64,000 bases of DNA, from contig CM072894.1 in NCBI GenBank assembly GCA_037013685.1, positions 26,163,529 through 26,227,528 on the forward strand, read 5' to 3'. A program made the position numbers and the translations under genes. This stretch comes from Acridotheres tristis (taxonomy: Eukaryota; Chordata; Aves; Passeriformes; Sturnidae). Numbering within the stretch: position 1 is the first letter of the stretch; every line of letters begins with the position of its first letter. Shown in pieces: positions 47,501 through 59,595 of the stretch. The notes beneath the pieces were generated by a model. It had not been told where the DNA came from and searched no databases. It was given only the letters and a program-made list of their open reading frames with translations.

Positions 47501-48534
47501 GTCCCATATGTTCCAGACAGAGGAGCACATTTGCTGAGAAGAAAGAATCCTTGAGGAGACCGAGGGGGAGAGGGGGCAAATATCTCTAAAGGATAAAAAT
47601 ATTCCCAGACACAACACCACCATAAACTCAGCCCTAACCTTGCGTCAAAGAACACAGCAGCCATGGCATTTGTGTTTACACCAGCTGAGTATCTGGCCCA
47701 TAGGAATGGAGAACAAAGCTTCCCATTAAAATCTTGGATAGGATACATCAGAATCTAAACAACATGGCAAAAGCCTCATATGTAAAACTCCCTTCCTGTT
47801 ATTTCTCAAGACCAAAGCACAGTGTATTCCAACACACAGAGAAGACAATCTGCTGCAAGCCTTGCCTGGACACGATGACTTTGTGCAGTAAGTCATCTCT
47901 GCTCAGACCTTCAGCAAGAGTCAGGACCTCCAGGGATGTGGGCTCATGAGCCCCAAGGGTTCATTAATGGCTCTGTACTCCTGGCAGATCACCTGCTGAA
48001 CCTCTCTGGATCACACCAAATCTCCCATATCTGACCTCTTGCCTCTTGGCGAAAGTGAGGCAATATGAAGCCCAGGAAGAAAATGAAAAAGTCAGTGGTG
48101 AATAGAACTCAAAATTAGAGTGGCCCCAGTCTCAGCAGTTCCAATATAAGGGAAAGACAAACCTTAGAACTGCCAACTTCGTGTCCTGACTGTGGAAGCC
48201 CATAGATCAATACCAATAATTTGATCTGTATAAAACAACACATGCTGTGGTGCTACCTTAGGCAGAATTCATAAGGCTTGAGGCATGTCCTGTTAATGAG
48301 AGTGCCAGGTTCTCACAAGAACCCAGCTGCACAGCATGAAGCCTAGAAATTAAAAAACATGGTTTGTCTCTTTACTTACTCTCAATAGAGCCTCTAAAGT
48401 TTGCAGATTCTTGGTATCATATGCCAAGTCCAAGACGTTCCAGTATCCTCAGCTTCCAAAGGGATTCTCATCAAGAAATCATCATGAAGCTGTGGATAAA
48501 TGAGAACCTGGAATCATGAGCAGAACACTCACTT
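41566..48534. other. No gene recognised; about 7 kb of unassigned non-coding DNA
   Basis: Seven kilobases have no frame above about 100 codons carrying a domain and no firmly identifiable repeat. Small features include T8-A9 at 42585-42601, an imperfect (TA)n at about 42622-42628, a near-perfect short palindrome TACCAGT-A-ACTGGTA at 43621-43635 and A14 near 47151-47165. Around 45930-45960 a sequence loosely like the CR1 ORF2 'FINDL' segment is present but too short to call. Most of it is AT-leaning. Confidence 0.5.
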
Positions 48535-48670
48535 TTATTTAATAATAACATCATTATTAAATAGCTGCGTCCTCAGTACTTCATCAAGATTGCCAGGTGC
48601 TATGCAAAAACCTCTGCCTTAAAGAGTTTGCAATTTATAAAGATGAACAGCAAATACAGGAGAAACTAGG
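48535..48670 (+). repeat. Ancient amniote interspersed repeat (MIR/CORE-SINE or L3-like tail)
   Basis: An ATT/AATA-rich lead-in is followed by GCCAGGTGCTATGCAAAAAC, then CTCTGCCTTAAAGAGTTTGC and AATTTATAAAGATGAACAGC (48590-48655). This matches the pattern shared by old reptile/mammal repeats: 'gctaggcgctgtacaaacac...ccctgccccaaagagcttacaatctaa...agacaa'. Copies of this family are common in turtles and crocodiles and scarce and decayed in birds. The exact family cannot be fixed by eye. Confidence 0.5.
48536..48563. repeat. Perfect inverted repeat, 11-bp arms, 6-nt loop
   Basis: TATTTAATAAT, loop AACATC, then ATTATTAAATA. The arms are exact reverse complements. It lies in the AT-rich head of the ancient repeat, so it may be a by-product of TTA/ATT repeat expansion. 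Confidence 0.95.
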
Positions 48671-48687
48671 TGAGGATATAAACAGAA

Positions 48688-48705
48688 ATATATATATATA
48701 TATAA
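48688..48705. repeat. Short (TA)n microsatellite, about 9 units
   Basis: Alternating T and A for about 18 bases just beyond the ancient repeat. Short and probably variable. Confidence 0.95.
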
Positions 48706-51700
48706 TTCAACATCAGTTTGCAGTGTGCAAATCTATAGGTATGCTAACTAGTACCTGTGCATTAACTCCACCTGTGCTGCCCCCTTAGCTGTTGCTAGTC
48801 TACTGGTTCTTTACATTAGTGTTTATTACAGACATAGACCTTGGAGGAAAAAATACCTGGTTTTGTTTTCTGTTTCTTACAGTCTCCTTTGAGGGCCTGC
48901 CATTGAGCTCTGCTGGACACAGGCTCCTTCTAAATGCATGAGAACAGCTGAAGGACATTGAGGATGCTCATAAACATTTGATAGGGCACAGGTGAGAGGC
49001 AGGTAATGAAGGGGAAAAAGAGCAAACAAGGTCTGAAAGGTAAGACTCTCCCACTTGGTACAGATGGACAAAGAGAGGTAATAATGAAAAAGAAGTGCAG
49101 ATATCTACCACAATATCAACAATCAGCAGGATTTCTTAGTGGTAATCCAGGGTCCATACCTTTAGCATGAAAAAAAGAAAGCTTGAAGAAGGCTGAGAAG
49201 GAGGAGAAGAATGAGGAAAAGATGGGAAAACATTTTCAACATAATTAAAATAACAAAAATATTGACATAGGTTATATGTGTATAGCAGAGAAGAGTCATA
49301 AACAAACAGCAGTCATTTAATAGCCAGGAAGATGGTAGGAAGCCAATGGGATGGTATTTTAAATCCCAGCAAAGTTTAACAGCAGCTGGTCCATGATTAT
49401 GAATAAGCCATTTATAGTCCATGCTGTGGTCACCTGGAGACATGAGTGTCTGTAGGAAGATAAGACAAGTCTGTTCTAAAACTTTCTCCAAGGTAACTCC
49501 ACCAGCATGAAGACACACATGCAGACAGCTTACAAAAGCCCTCATACTGGGACAGGTTAGTCTGAGTGATACAACTCGTCCAAACAAAAGGCTTTTTTTA
49601 CCTTCTTGATTTTTACACAGGAACTTTTGCCAGCACAGCTGCACTGGATTTGGATATATATGTAACTACTGCTGGTCCACAGCTTAGGTAAGATATTGGA
49701 AAATACATCTGAGGTCCCAACCCGCAACAGGGTTGGCAATGTGACATTCTAAGAAAGGTTTCCTGTATTGCAACCTGCTAATTTACCTGCTATTGTCAAA
49801 TCTCAGCTATTAAGAGGTGACTCACACCCCCCCTAAGAGCAGTATGTTTAGGTTAAACATGATGGCGTTTTGAAAACATGTTAGGTAATAAACATTGGGC
49901 TTCTTTTCTAACTGCCTTTTGTTTAGGGTTGTCAGTTGTGCAGGTTAGAACTTTGATTAAAGGTAAATGTGATTTTTTTCATCCTGGGAACTGCAGCCAG
50001 AGCCAGGTGTGTAGGATTAGCTCATTGTATCCCCAGAGCAGAGTAGCACTGCAGTGTGAACCCATGGCAGCAGCCACACTCTGCTCCACAAGCCACCCCT
50101 CCAGGTCCTGCCACTTGTTGGGACAGTGGCATGGGCCACACAAGGTACCAACCCTGAGTCTGAATGTGGAACAGCCCTCTTTCCCAATCAATTAGAGAGC
50201 TCCTGTGCCTGGGTCAATGACTCTAGTGAGGAGCCTGAGCTCCTTATGTGGCCTTGGCTCCTTATAGGACCTTATGTGAACTTAGTCGTGTATCTTTGTG
50301 TCCAAGTTTCCTGACCCTCAAAGGGGACACTAATCCCAAGTGGGACCCCACTTGGCTCAGCTATTCAGAGCAGCTGAATAGTATGCAAAAGAGGTGAGAG
50401 CTTCACCTGCAAACACAATTCAATCATGGTCGTAATTTCTCTTTCATTGAATTCAACAGTATACTTAATTTTAGTCCAGAATAAGCACATTGACTTGCAG
50501 ACAAGCACTGAGGCACTGAGGTGTGTTGAGCAGTACTTTGACACTTCCAAAGTTCTCAACTCTTGTGAGACAGAAGTCTCCACATCAAAATCAGATACTC
50601 TGAAGAACAACAGGACAGTTCTGTGCCATTGCTGCAGGGTCTGGGCTGTAGGCTGGTGAGGAAGTCCCCGAGTTTAAACATTAGAAACACAGCAACCAGG
50701 AAAATACATCAGCATGAAAAGCAAGCCCCAAGCAAGAGAAAAGAAATCACTAACTTGCTGCAGCAACTGTGACTCTTGAGCACATATCCTCTGAGGAAGA
50801 AACTGGTTACCATAAAGTTTTGTGGGTTAAAAGGAAAGAGAAATGGAACGCATAAATGATTCCACTTACTTGATGATGGGGCACACTCATCCCCTCCCTT
50901 TATTTCCTGTACCAGCAGCATCAAGGATTGTGCTGACCACAGAACTTCTAAGATCAGTCCTGATATCCAGCCAAGATGTGGAGAAAATCTCTGATTTGGA
51001 TTTCAAGGCTTGGCCAGAAGGGAGCAGAAGAGTCCTGCAGAACGCATGCACCGGGCACAGTGCTGTCCTGCACAGAGCCTGGCTTTGCTGTCAGTGTGTG
51101 GCAGCCAGGCTCCCAACAGATATGACAACTGCAAGATTAAGCAAACTCACCAACATCACCTCACAGCCTAGGAGATCGTAGCTTTGCAGTTCTCTACATG
51201 TGCAAGTTGTAGGCCTATAGTCACACCAGTCCATGAAGACACTAAAAGTTGTCCATCTCCTTTCCCACTGCTGAGATACTTTCAGTTTATAAATACATGT
51301 ACACCAGAGGAGTTCAACCCTATATAAAAAGAACACAAACCAAGTCCAGTTTCGCATACTTTTAGGAAAGTGGAACTGTATATGTGCTTATTGGAAGGTC
51401 AGGTTAAGACCAAATCTCCCCTTCCCTACTGACTTGGATACCTTGGTTCCTGTAATAATAAAATTTCAGTCAAGAATTGAAAAATCAAGTCTTATCTGAG
51501 CAACACAAAAAGGATAGCAGAAGGAATCTGTTTCAAATAATTTCTAGTTAGCAACAATATTTCAGAACAGGTTTCACAATAAGACAGAACAGTAAAGACA
51601 GAAAACCAAGGTTTTGCCTTTTGCAGAAGAGTTTCCTAGACAGCAGTTCACAAGGCTCCATCCTGGACACAAGACTCCAATTGCTGTCTGGAACACAATT

Positions 51701-54283
51701 GCAGAAGCAGTCCTGCAGCAAGTTTTACAACTGGTTTCTTGGAAGACCGACATTAGTAAAACATTCAATGTAAATATGCCAGTCTTTAACTGCTTAGAGA
51801 CCTTACAGCAGACTTTCACCTGACAGCAGCTCCCCTTAGAGCACAGCCCAGGTTTCTCTATCATCTACCATCTGTGAAGAGTCAGTGCCTTACCCAGGAC
51901 TTTTTCAGAATTGTATCAGGGTAAAGGAAGGTCTTGTCTTTCACATCTGGTCCAAAATTCAGGGCCACATTCTTCGGGAAGGCTTAGTATCATAAGCTTT
52001 TCTCAACATTCTCCTATCACCTGTGTTAGCCACACAAATGGAGGTAGTAACTGTGAAACCTTGGACACCCAACAGAAGCATCCAGGAGGATGTTATGGTC
52101 CATCTCCCAGAGAGCACTGTGACCATTCACCTGGATCAAACAGTTCCAGAGGCAGCTCTGAGCTAGCCCAGCTGATTTTGCCCAGTGTGAAGGAAGGCAG
52201 AATGGCATCAGTATAGGTAACACTCAAGTCTTGACTGGGTGTCCTCAGAAGCATGGTCAGGAACAATATGGGCTGAGCAGTGGGTCCCGTTTATTCCTTA
52301 AAGTGAAGTTAGAATGCATCAAGCTTTCCTAGCAGCTGGGCTATGTACACAAAACTGGGTGCTGATGTTTACGAGACCCAGAGCTCATTTCTGTTTATTT
52401 CTAAGCACAAAGAACAAAACATTTAGGTACTTTTCCATCTAAAATAACTTTGTTCTTGTCTCTTTGCCTCAGCCATCCAAGAATGAGGGCTCTGTGCAAC
52501 CAGAAGAAGGGAAATGCTTTGAAATCCATCTTGTTCAACTGCGGCTGATCCTTGCTGACATTTAGCCCAGACAATGTGAGCACCACCCTCAGTTACACCC
52601 AGCTGGGCTCAGTGACTTCACTGGGAAGCCATGGTGCAGCACGGCTGCAAACAACAGCAAACACAACTCAAGTATTTCTCTGTGGAGCATGAGATTGTTT
52701 GCTAGATTGATTCCTGCCTCAGTCTGTTTTGGGTGCAAAATATGTTGCCTTAACCCTGCTGCATTGCTCCTGGTCCCAGGGGTAATGGCGCAGGGAAGGT
52801 GAGATGGGAACACAGATTCCCTCTATCTTGGCTCTGCCCCAGGGACAGCTCTCACCTCTGCTCCTCTGTTCTTGTGGCTTTGGCAGGACCTTGCAAGCTA
52901 GAGTTGAAAGAACAGTCTGAAGAGCTGTCTGCTGTAGCTGCTATCACTCACACCTTCCAAAATATCCACTGTGATAGTGAATCAGAGAGGGATGCTTAGG
53001 GGGGGACATAGTAGACCCTATGAAAGACCAGCAGGGATTCAGACTGCTCAAGCCATGCTGTTTCAGTGCTTCAAATACACAAATTTCTGAAATCAATCAG
53101 TGTGGCCAAAGCGCTGACTCAAAGCAAGATATGCCCCAGCTGAGTAGTAAAACACAGCATCAGGTGGAGGATGAAGGCAGAGGAAGGGATCATCTCCCCA
53201 CCAACCACCTCTAGCCAGGAGTGAGCTGGAAGTGTCTCAGCATTGCCTAAAAGAGAACTCTGAGCCCCAGTGCAAGAGTCACAAACCCCATGTGTAGGGG
53301 AAAGAAAACCCCATCTGCACCTCCCTGCAGCCCTCCCTACACACCCCAGACCCAGTGAGCCTCCAGGGATCCTTCCACTGTGATGGGGTTTGGGCCTTGC
53401 TGTGACAACCCAACTCTCCACACACAGGTGCCTAAGTCCTGGCCACAGGTTACCCCCTGTGCCTTGGCTTTTTCCCCTGCAGGGCAGGCTACTCGTGCTG
53501 GCACTTAAAACACCCAGCATGGAGCAGCTCCCAGCCAGGACCTTCAGCAAAGCCAGTGCTCCTTAGGAGTTACAGCCCATTTTGCTTCACCTCGTCACTG
53601 GAAGCCCTGCTTTCAATTCTGGCCAGCCTTGCACTGCTCAGCTTCATGTGCTTGGGGCAGAGCACGTCTGAGAGCCAGAGCTCTGTGTGCATTTCAGCCT
53701 GCCCTGGCCAACGAGTGTCTCCCCTCGCAAAAATCTAGACATAAATAAAAAATTTTAACAGCTAGAACGTCCCAGTTAATGATTAAGCAGGGACAGTTGC
53801 ACAACTTCCCTGGAATGTCTGTCTATGTTGATGGCTGCGGTACACTGACGGGCTGGAATGGCAAAAACAGTCTGACAGCAATGGGGTCCAGGTGATGCAG
53901 CTGCCACAGCAAGACTCAGCAGGAGATGGGCTGTCCTTCCACAGCAGGAGGCTGCTCCCCCTGTCAGCATGTCAGCCCCCAGCTTCAGGGATTTGGGGCA
54001 CAGGGCTGGTGGTGACCAGCAGGTTGTGGGAGTCCTACCATCACAGAGAGCAGGAAAATACAGCACTGCTGTGTGTTTTATACTGCTAGTTCATTTTCAG
54101 GCATGGGGCAGTGCAAAGCAAAACCAAACCTCATGCCTCAGTGTCCTTATATGAGTTTAAAAGCACACAGCACACATATAAAAGGGTTGTGTCTCCAGGC
54201 CTAACCTATAAGTGCCAAACAAAAATCCATCAAGATTGATGAGTCGGGGTTTTTTTACAGCATTCAGCACATCTGACATTATA
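48706..54283. other. No gene recognised
   Basis: Frames of 60-160 codons (longest 49162-49644 on the -) show no domain. That one ends in a hydrophobic Leu/Phe/Ile-rich tail that comes from an A/G-rich + strand stretch. GC-richer DNA at 53250-54010 carries several overlapping frames in opposing phases. No interspersed repeat is recognised. Confidence 0.5.
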
Positions 54284-54303
54284 CAGGACTTTTAAAAGTC
54301 CTG
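54284..54303. repeat. Perfect 20-bp palindrome
   Basis: CAGGACTTTTAAAAGTCCTG equals its own reverse complement with no spacer, centred on TTTAAA. It could be a symmetric protein-binding site or a chance event. Flanking bases do not extend the symmetry. Confidence 0.95.
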
Positions 54304-57300
54304 CAAGAACAAGGGCCAATAAATATCTAGGATAAATACAGTCAAACAGGAGTTCAGACACCCAACTTCTTCATTTGCACGGGCATGTCCTGTACTTGGA
54401 AATGTGATAAGCTTTCAAGTCAAATTCCTGGAAAGATTAGCCTAATGCACAACTCCCAGATACCACAGCTCATTAGGAAGAGGCTCTAATGCAACACCTT
54501 CCAAGCAGTCCATGCAGCAGCGTGCTGGCAAAGTGGTTTCTTGCACACATTTGTTGGAGACAAAAGTCTGCTTGGCTGGTCATTGGGTCATTTCATCTTC
54601 AGAGACATCACCCAGCCACAGACAGCATCCACCCAGCGCTCCAGGGTGACAAGGAACAGAGAAACCTAATGCTGCTGCTAGAAATGGGTTAGTGGATTGA
54701 TTCATCTATAAGAATAATGCTCTCATGACACACCTTTTGCTGGTTCCAGTGGAGGGCAAAAGAGCACACGTGTAACGGCCAGCACAGCACGGGGGCTATT
54801 TAATGATGTCCTGCTAAGAAAGCTCTCCATTGCCAGCTTACTTCATTACTGAAAAAGAATACATGAAATTCCCTGACACAGCCTTCATGAAGGCATCTGG
54901 AGGTGAACAGGTCATTTCCAGTATAAGCAATTTTTTCCTCTAATAAATTTCAGAAGGGGGATTGCTATAGAGGCTGTTGAAAAGCAGGCTCACAGAGAGC
55001 CAAGGCAGAGGGAGGGAGGTGGTCCCACTGGCAGTGGTCAAGAAAAGACCGTTTTCAGGCAGACTCCAACTTGCAAGTTCAGAAACAACCCTATTTCTCT
55101 CATGCTGTAGAAAACACAGGTCTATGGAAGGACATCTGTTGGCAATAATCCATCTGCACTGCACAGATGCCTGACTCACCTTTAAATGAGAAAACTTCTC
55201 AGTCTTGAGACCAGTTCTGTCCCTCAGCCATGCCTTGGCCACCCACTGGTCCCTGCCTGGTGGAGACTGCAGAAATGCTTCATAACTAACAGCAATTATC
55301 ATTCTGGTTTCATCACTGCTTTTCCAAGCAGCTTCTGTCTCTGCTGTTTGGAAACAATGCTCAAGGCTACCAGCACCAGATCAATAACTCATCTGGGAAC
55401 AAACAACTGAGATGAAGGAAGATGGTCAAGGGAGGACCTTTTTGCTGAGAGGTTTTCTGCCCCATGATAGGAACCAGAGACAGTCGTGAGAACACAGAGA
55501 GCAGAGCACCAAGAAGGGAGGCCAGGCATGGAGCAAAGGGAACCACGCACTGGGAGCACTGCTAGATTCTGCTGACATTAGTGCTCCTCACCAGCTTGTC
55601 TACAGTCAGCTGAGGAGAACAGAAGATCTTTGTAGCCATGGGGGCATCATGTGTAAACCGTAAAATTACAGAAAGAAAGCTGATGCAATTTTCATGATAA
55701 TGAATCAATGTACACTCATACACCACTCATCCAAGTGCTTCCCAAATACTTTTCATATGTTCTTGTTTCTTTCTCATTTTCTGAAAATTGAGCAAAAGGT
55801 TTTCCAGTCTAATTTTTTCCTACCAGCACATATGAGGATTTTTTTACCAAATGGACAATTAAGAAGTGTGTTTGCCAAGAGGTGGAGTACAAAATACTGT
55901 ACATTTGTAACACTGTTATCCAAAGACTCTGATTTTCTCAAATATTCAGCCCAATATTCAGCATAGGGCTGATGTCTCATAGAAAGCTCAGCATGGGTCT
56001 CTATCATGTATCCCCATCTTCATTGCAAGGCACATTCCTCTCCAAAAGAGGGGAAAACAAGACACAAGACACATGTGCACCTACCTTCCCAGAAAGGATC
56101 AAAGGGGCCATATCATGAAGAATATAGTAACATAAAACCCACTGAATGGAGCAAAAGGAATAAACTTCAAACATCAAACTTTGAGCATCTGGCCTAGGAC
56201 TGGCTGGGTCTTTTCCTTGAACTGCACACTGGAGGAAGGTGGACTGAACTTCATAAATGGCATGGCTGAAAAAAAACAGCAATACCTTGATAATTCAGAG
56301 AATTTAAAGCCAGTATTATTTGTCAGTCCTCTTTCTATTTACTGAAACAGCTTCTTCTGGTTAAAATAGTACTTTGTTATGAGTGAAACATAACTTTTAG
56401 CAAGGACATCATTCAGTAGTTACCAAGAGGCAGATAATCAATGCCACCCCGTTGTAGTTTGGTTAATCACCCTCCCATTAAAAGTTATTCTTTATTTTTA
56501 AATAAAGCATTTTATTCCAGCATCTCTCTTCATCTTGCTGCTCTTTCCAGAAGAAATGGCATGCTGCTCTTGCTGCTGCTGCTACTCAGGGTGATAAAGT
56601 GACCCTGCCCTACCATGAGCTAAAGACAGAGAGAGTTTCTTATATCTCTTAGTGTGGGAAAAAAAATAAAATAAATAAAATAAAAAAATTTTTAAAATAG
56701 AGGCTTCTCCCAGTGCCCCATTCATTTTTTAAAATTTCATTTAAAAGCTCTAGAGGTGAAGGCTCTATGCCAGTGTCAATATCACCTATACCCGATAAAA
56801 ACAGCATAACCCAGCCAAATAGGCAAATGAATGGTAGAATTAGAAGCTACAAATCTACTGAAATGTTAGTCACATACTTGACACTTTCCCACCACTGAAA
56901 CGCAGACAATTCCAAAAGCACTATTGGCACTTTAAAACTACACGTCAAATACACACCAGTTGCTTCAGCTGTAACAAAAAGCACAGTAAAATAAAATATG
57001 ATACAGTATAATAAAATACAATTACTAGAACGGCAGAGATTCATTAATTTATTAATCCCTCTATTTAGAAGTGCCTATTTCAAACTTTAAGGACCATCTC
57101 TTAAATCCTTTGACAATCAATTTTATGGTAGTGCAGTTATGTTGTGCTGCTGCACGTGATTCAGTCTTTCATAAGGCCATGTACAAATGATTATATTATG
57201 GTCATATTTTAACTGAAGCAAAAATACAAGTCGCACAGCTCTTTCATACACAGTAGTGTCTTGTTTGTGTGATGTAGTTGAAGTGCACTCAGAGCTCATA

Positions 57301-59442
57301 CGCCTGTTCAAGATGTCTTTGGTCAGTAGATTTGGACTACTGATAATGAATCAGTTATTGAAAATCATTGTGGATGTCTATAGCACAAGTCACATTAGAT
57401 CACAAAACCACAAGAACAATTTTTCTAGGTCATAGATAAATATATTTGAAACAACTGTTGGTTCTCCCCTCAAAAATGTTTGCAAATTCCTTAAGCATCT
57501 CATAAAATGTGTATTTCTCAGACTGCCCTGGCAGGGATTTCAAGTTTGCACTTCATATGATCATTGAGGAGTTCATAAAAAGCAGACTTCCAAACAGAAC
57601 ATACTTTTTCACTCTCAGCTACACAGTGATCCTCAAGGCATTGCGTTTTTTCCCTGGATCCACCATAAGAATCAAACCAAATAACTCACAGCTTGTCACT
57701 AGATTAGAAATTAAAGACGAGCAGGAGCAACAACCAGACTGACAACTTGCTAATCCAAACAAGATGATCTGATCTTATTACAGGGAAGGTTTTTCCCGGA
57801 AGCTCCTGCAAGAACAAGAACAGTGTTCATTGCTACTCCAGACACTCTGCAGAAATACCAACCTTCAGCTAGGTTTGTAATTGCCCCTCAGCATGAAAAC
57901 TGCTGTCAGCACGTGTAGCTGGTGGGGCAAAGTTGAGAACTCGAAGCACATACCACCTTCACTGTGGAAACTGATGTTTTCTTCAGCCTGTGTAAGGAGG
58001 AGCCCTATAGGAGTGTGAGCACGTGCATGAAAATCATGTCTGAAAACACAGCTCCATAGTCAATAATTATTCGTGTTTTCTCAGAACGACTTAGAGTCTC
58101 TTCAAGTGCGGCACATACAAAATTCTATTCTATTCTATGTTTAAAGACTTAAAACTAGGACAGAAGAAATCTGTGTTTCGTAGAGGAAGTCAATACTCTG
58201 ATAGGGATTATATTATTATATTGTTGAATATATTGATTTTCAAATATAGATGCTCAGAACTCTTTTTAAACTGATTGACAGCTGCAGTAGTTTGGGTTTG
58301 CCCATTGTAAAATAATCACTGTGATAAAAGAAAGAAGAGAACATTTTCCAGACAGTGTCAGCGTTAGCACACTGTATGTCCTATCTCTAAAGACGGAAAA
58401 TTAACAGTAATAAGCTTCCAGTTACCATATCTATGTGAATAATTTCCATCTTGTTACTAGAAGAACAAAAGTCTATAGCATACTGAGCAAATGACCAAGA
58501 AAGCAGTAAAATATGGTTGATACTTCTATAGGTATTTGACAGCTGAAAAATGAGCCAAGATTATTTACTGAGAATTATGTAAATGAAAGTACTACCTATA
58601 TGTAAGCAAACACACATATGCATACATGATGTTCATTATGCAAAAACATACCCAAAATTTCTTCAATCATGTTGGTTTGAATGGATGCCATTCCTTCTCA
58701 CCATCTGTTCTAAAGAGCATTCCTTGCCTTTAAACTCTAATGTGTTTATGGAAAACTGGCTACAACCAGCTCAAACAGGTTGAAATTTATGTCCTTTCTA
58801 TCAGCAATCAGTCTCTTGCAAGGAAAGCCAAGGGGAAATGATCCTTGACACACTGCTCTGGGTGGCTGTGAAAATCCTTCTAATTGTACACTACTCCCAA
58901 CAGTGACAATAAGTAGATACTTTTTGCCAATAATACTGATTGCCATCAGTCTGGGGCTACTATACTTTCACACATATAAACTGCATCTTAGATAACCCAC
59001 ATATAAAAGTATGAGTTGTTGCAAATTTGTCCTCAGTTCACCTCAGCATTAACTACCTCCCACAAAGCTGGAGGTGGAAGCAGGTGCCAGTCAAGGGGTT
59101 CAGGTGTTGTGGTGATGCAGCTTTCCTCGTGATGCACTTCTGTGTCTGTGGTCACTCCTTCTGCTAAGTCACAGGGACTTCCCTACAGGTGATGCATGGA
59201 TTTGTATGTTGCTACTTTAAAATAATCATAAGAAAAAAATGAGGGTGCCTGGTGACATATCTCTAGCTGGACACACAAAATCCTCAGTCACGTCACTCTA
59301 GACAGTTTCCACACACTGGGGAAGAAAAAGGAGTGCCACCATGCTGGTTTAGGTGGTCACAGGAGTGCCCTCTGGTAGCCACACAGCAGGCATGGCTGCA
59401 CCATGCAGCAAGCAGAGAGTACTGCAGGCTGCAGTGACAGAC
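54304..59442. other. No gene recognised; A-rich tract at 56659-56698
   Basis: Mostly AT-rich with few open frames. An (AAAAT)n-like tract lies at 56659-56698 and a short (GCT)n tract near 56569-56583. AT-rich, repeat-free DNA at 57000-57480 and 58200-58640 could include regulatory elements, but no motif cluster stands out as in the blocks listed earlier. Confidence 0.5.
56659..56698. repeat. A-rich (AAAAT)n-like simple repeat
   Basis: An interrupted array of AAAAT/AAAT units about 40 bp long, ending in T5. No retroelement body is attached, so it is simple sequence and not a poly(A) tail. Confidence 0.85.
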
Positions 59443-59595
59443 TGAATCACAGAATCAGTCATTTATGTTGGAAAAGACCTCTAGGATCACTGAGTCCAAC
59501 CATTAACCCAGCACTGCCAAGTCCACCAGTGAACCATGTCCCTAATCACCACATCTACACAGCTTTTAAATACCTCCAGGGTGGTGACTCAACTG
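59443..59595 (-). mobile_element. CR1 LINE, short 5'-truncated copy
   Basis: GAATCACAGAATCAGTCATTT, then GTTGGAAAAGACCTCTAGGATCACTGAGTCCAACC (59443-59500), is the antisense CR1 3' end with octamers. CCATGTCCCTAATCACCACATCTACAC follows (the end of ORF2 in antisense) and CCTCCAGGGTGGTGACTCAA. Similarity stops near 59595, giving about 150 bp. It resembles the 6313-6557 copy more than the others. Confidence 0.94.

Noticed and set aside
49162..49644. 160-codon - strand frame with a hydrophobic C-terminal tail, possibly a membrane protein
   Set aside because: The tail derives from an A/G-rich stretch; no signal peptide, family match or exon context.
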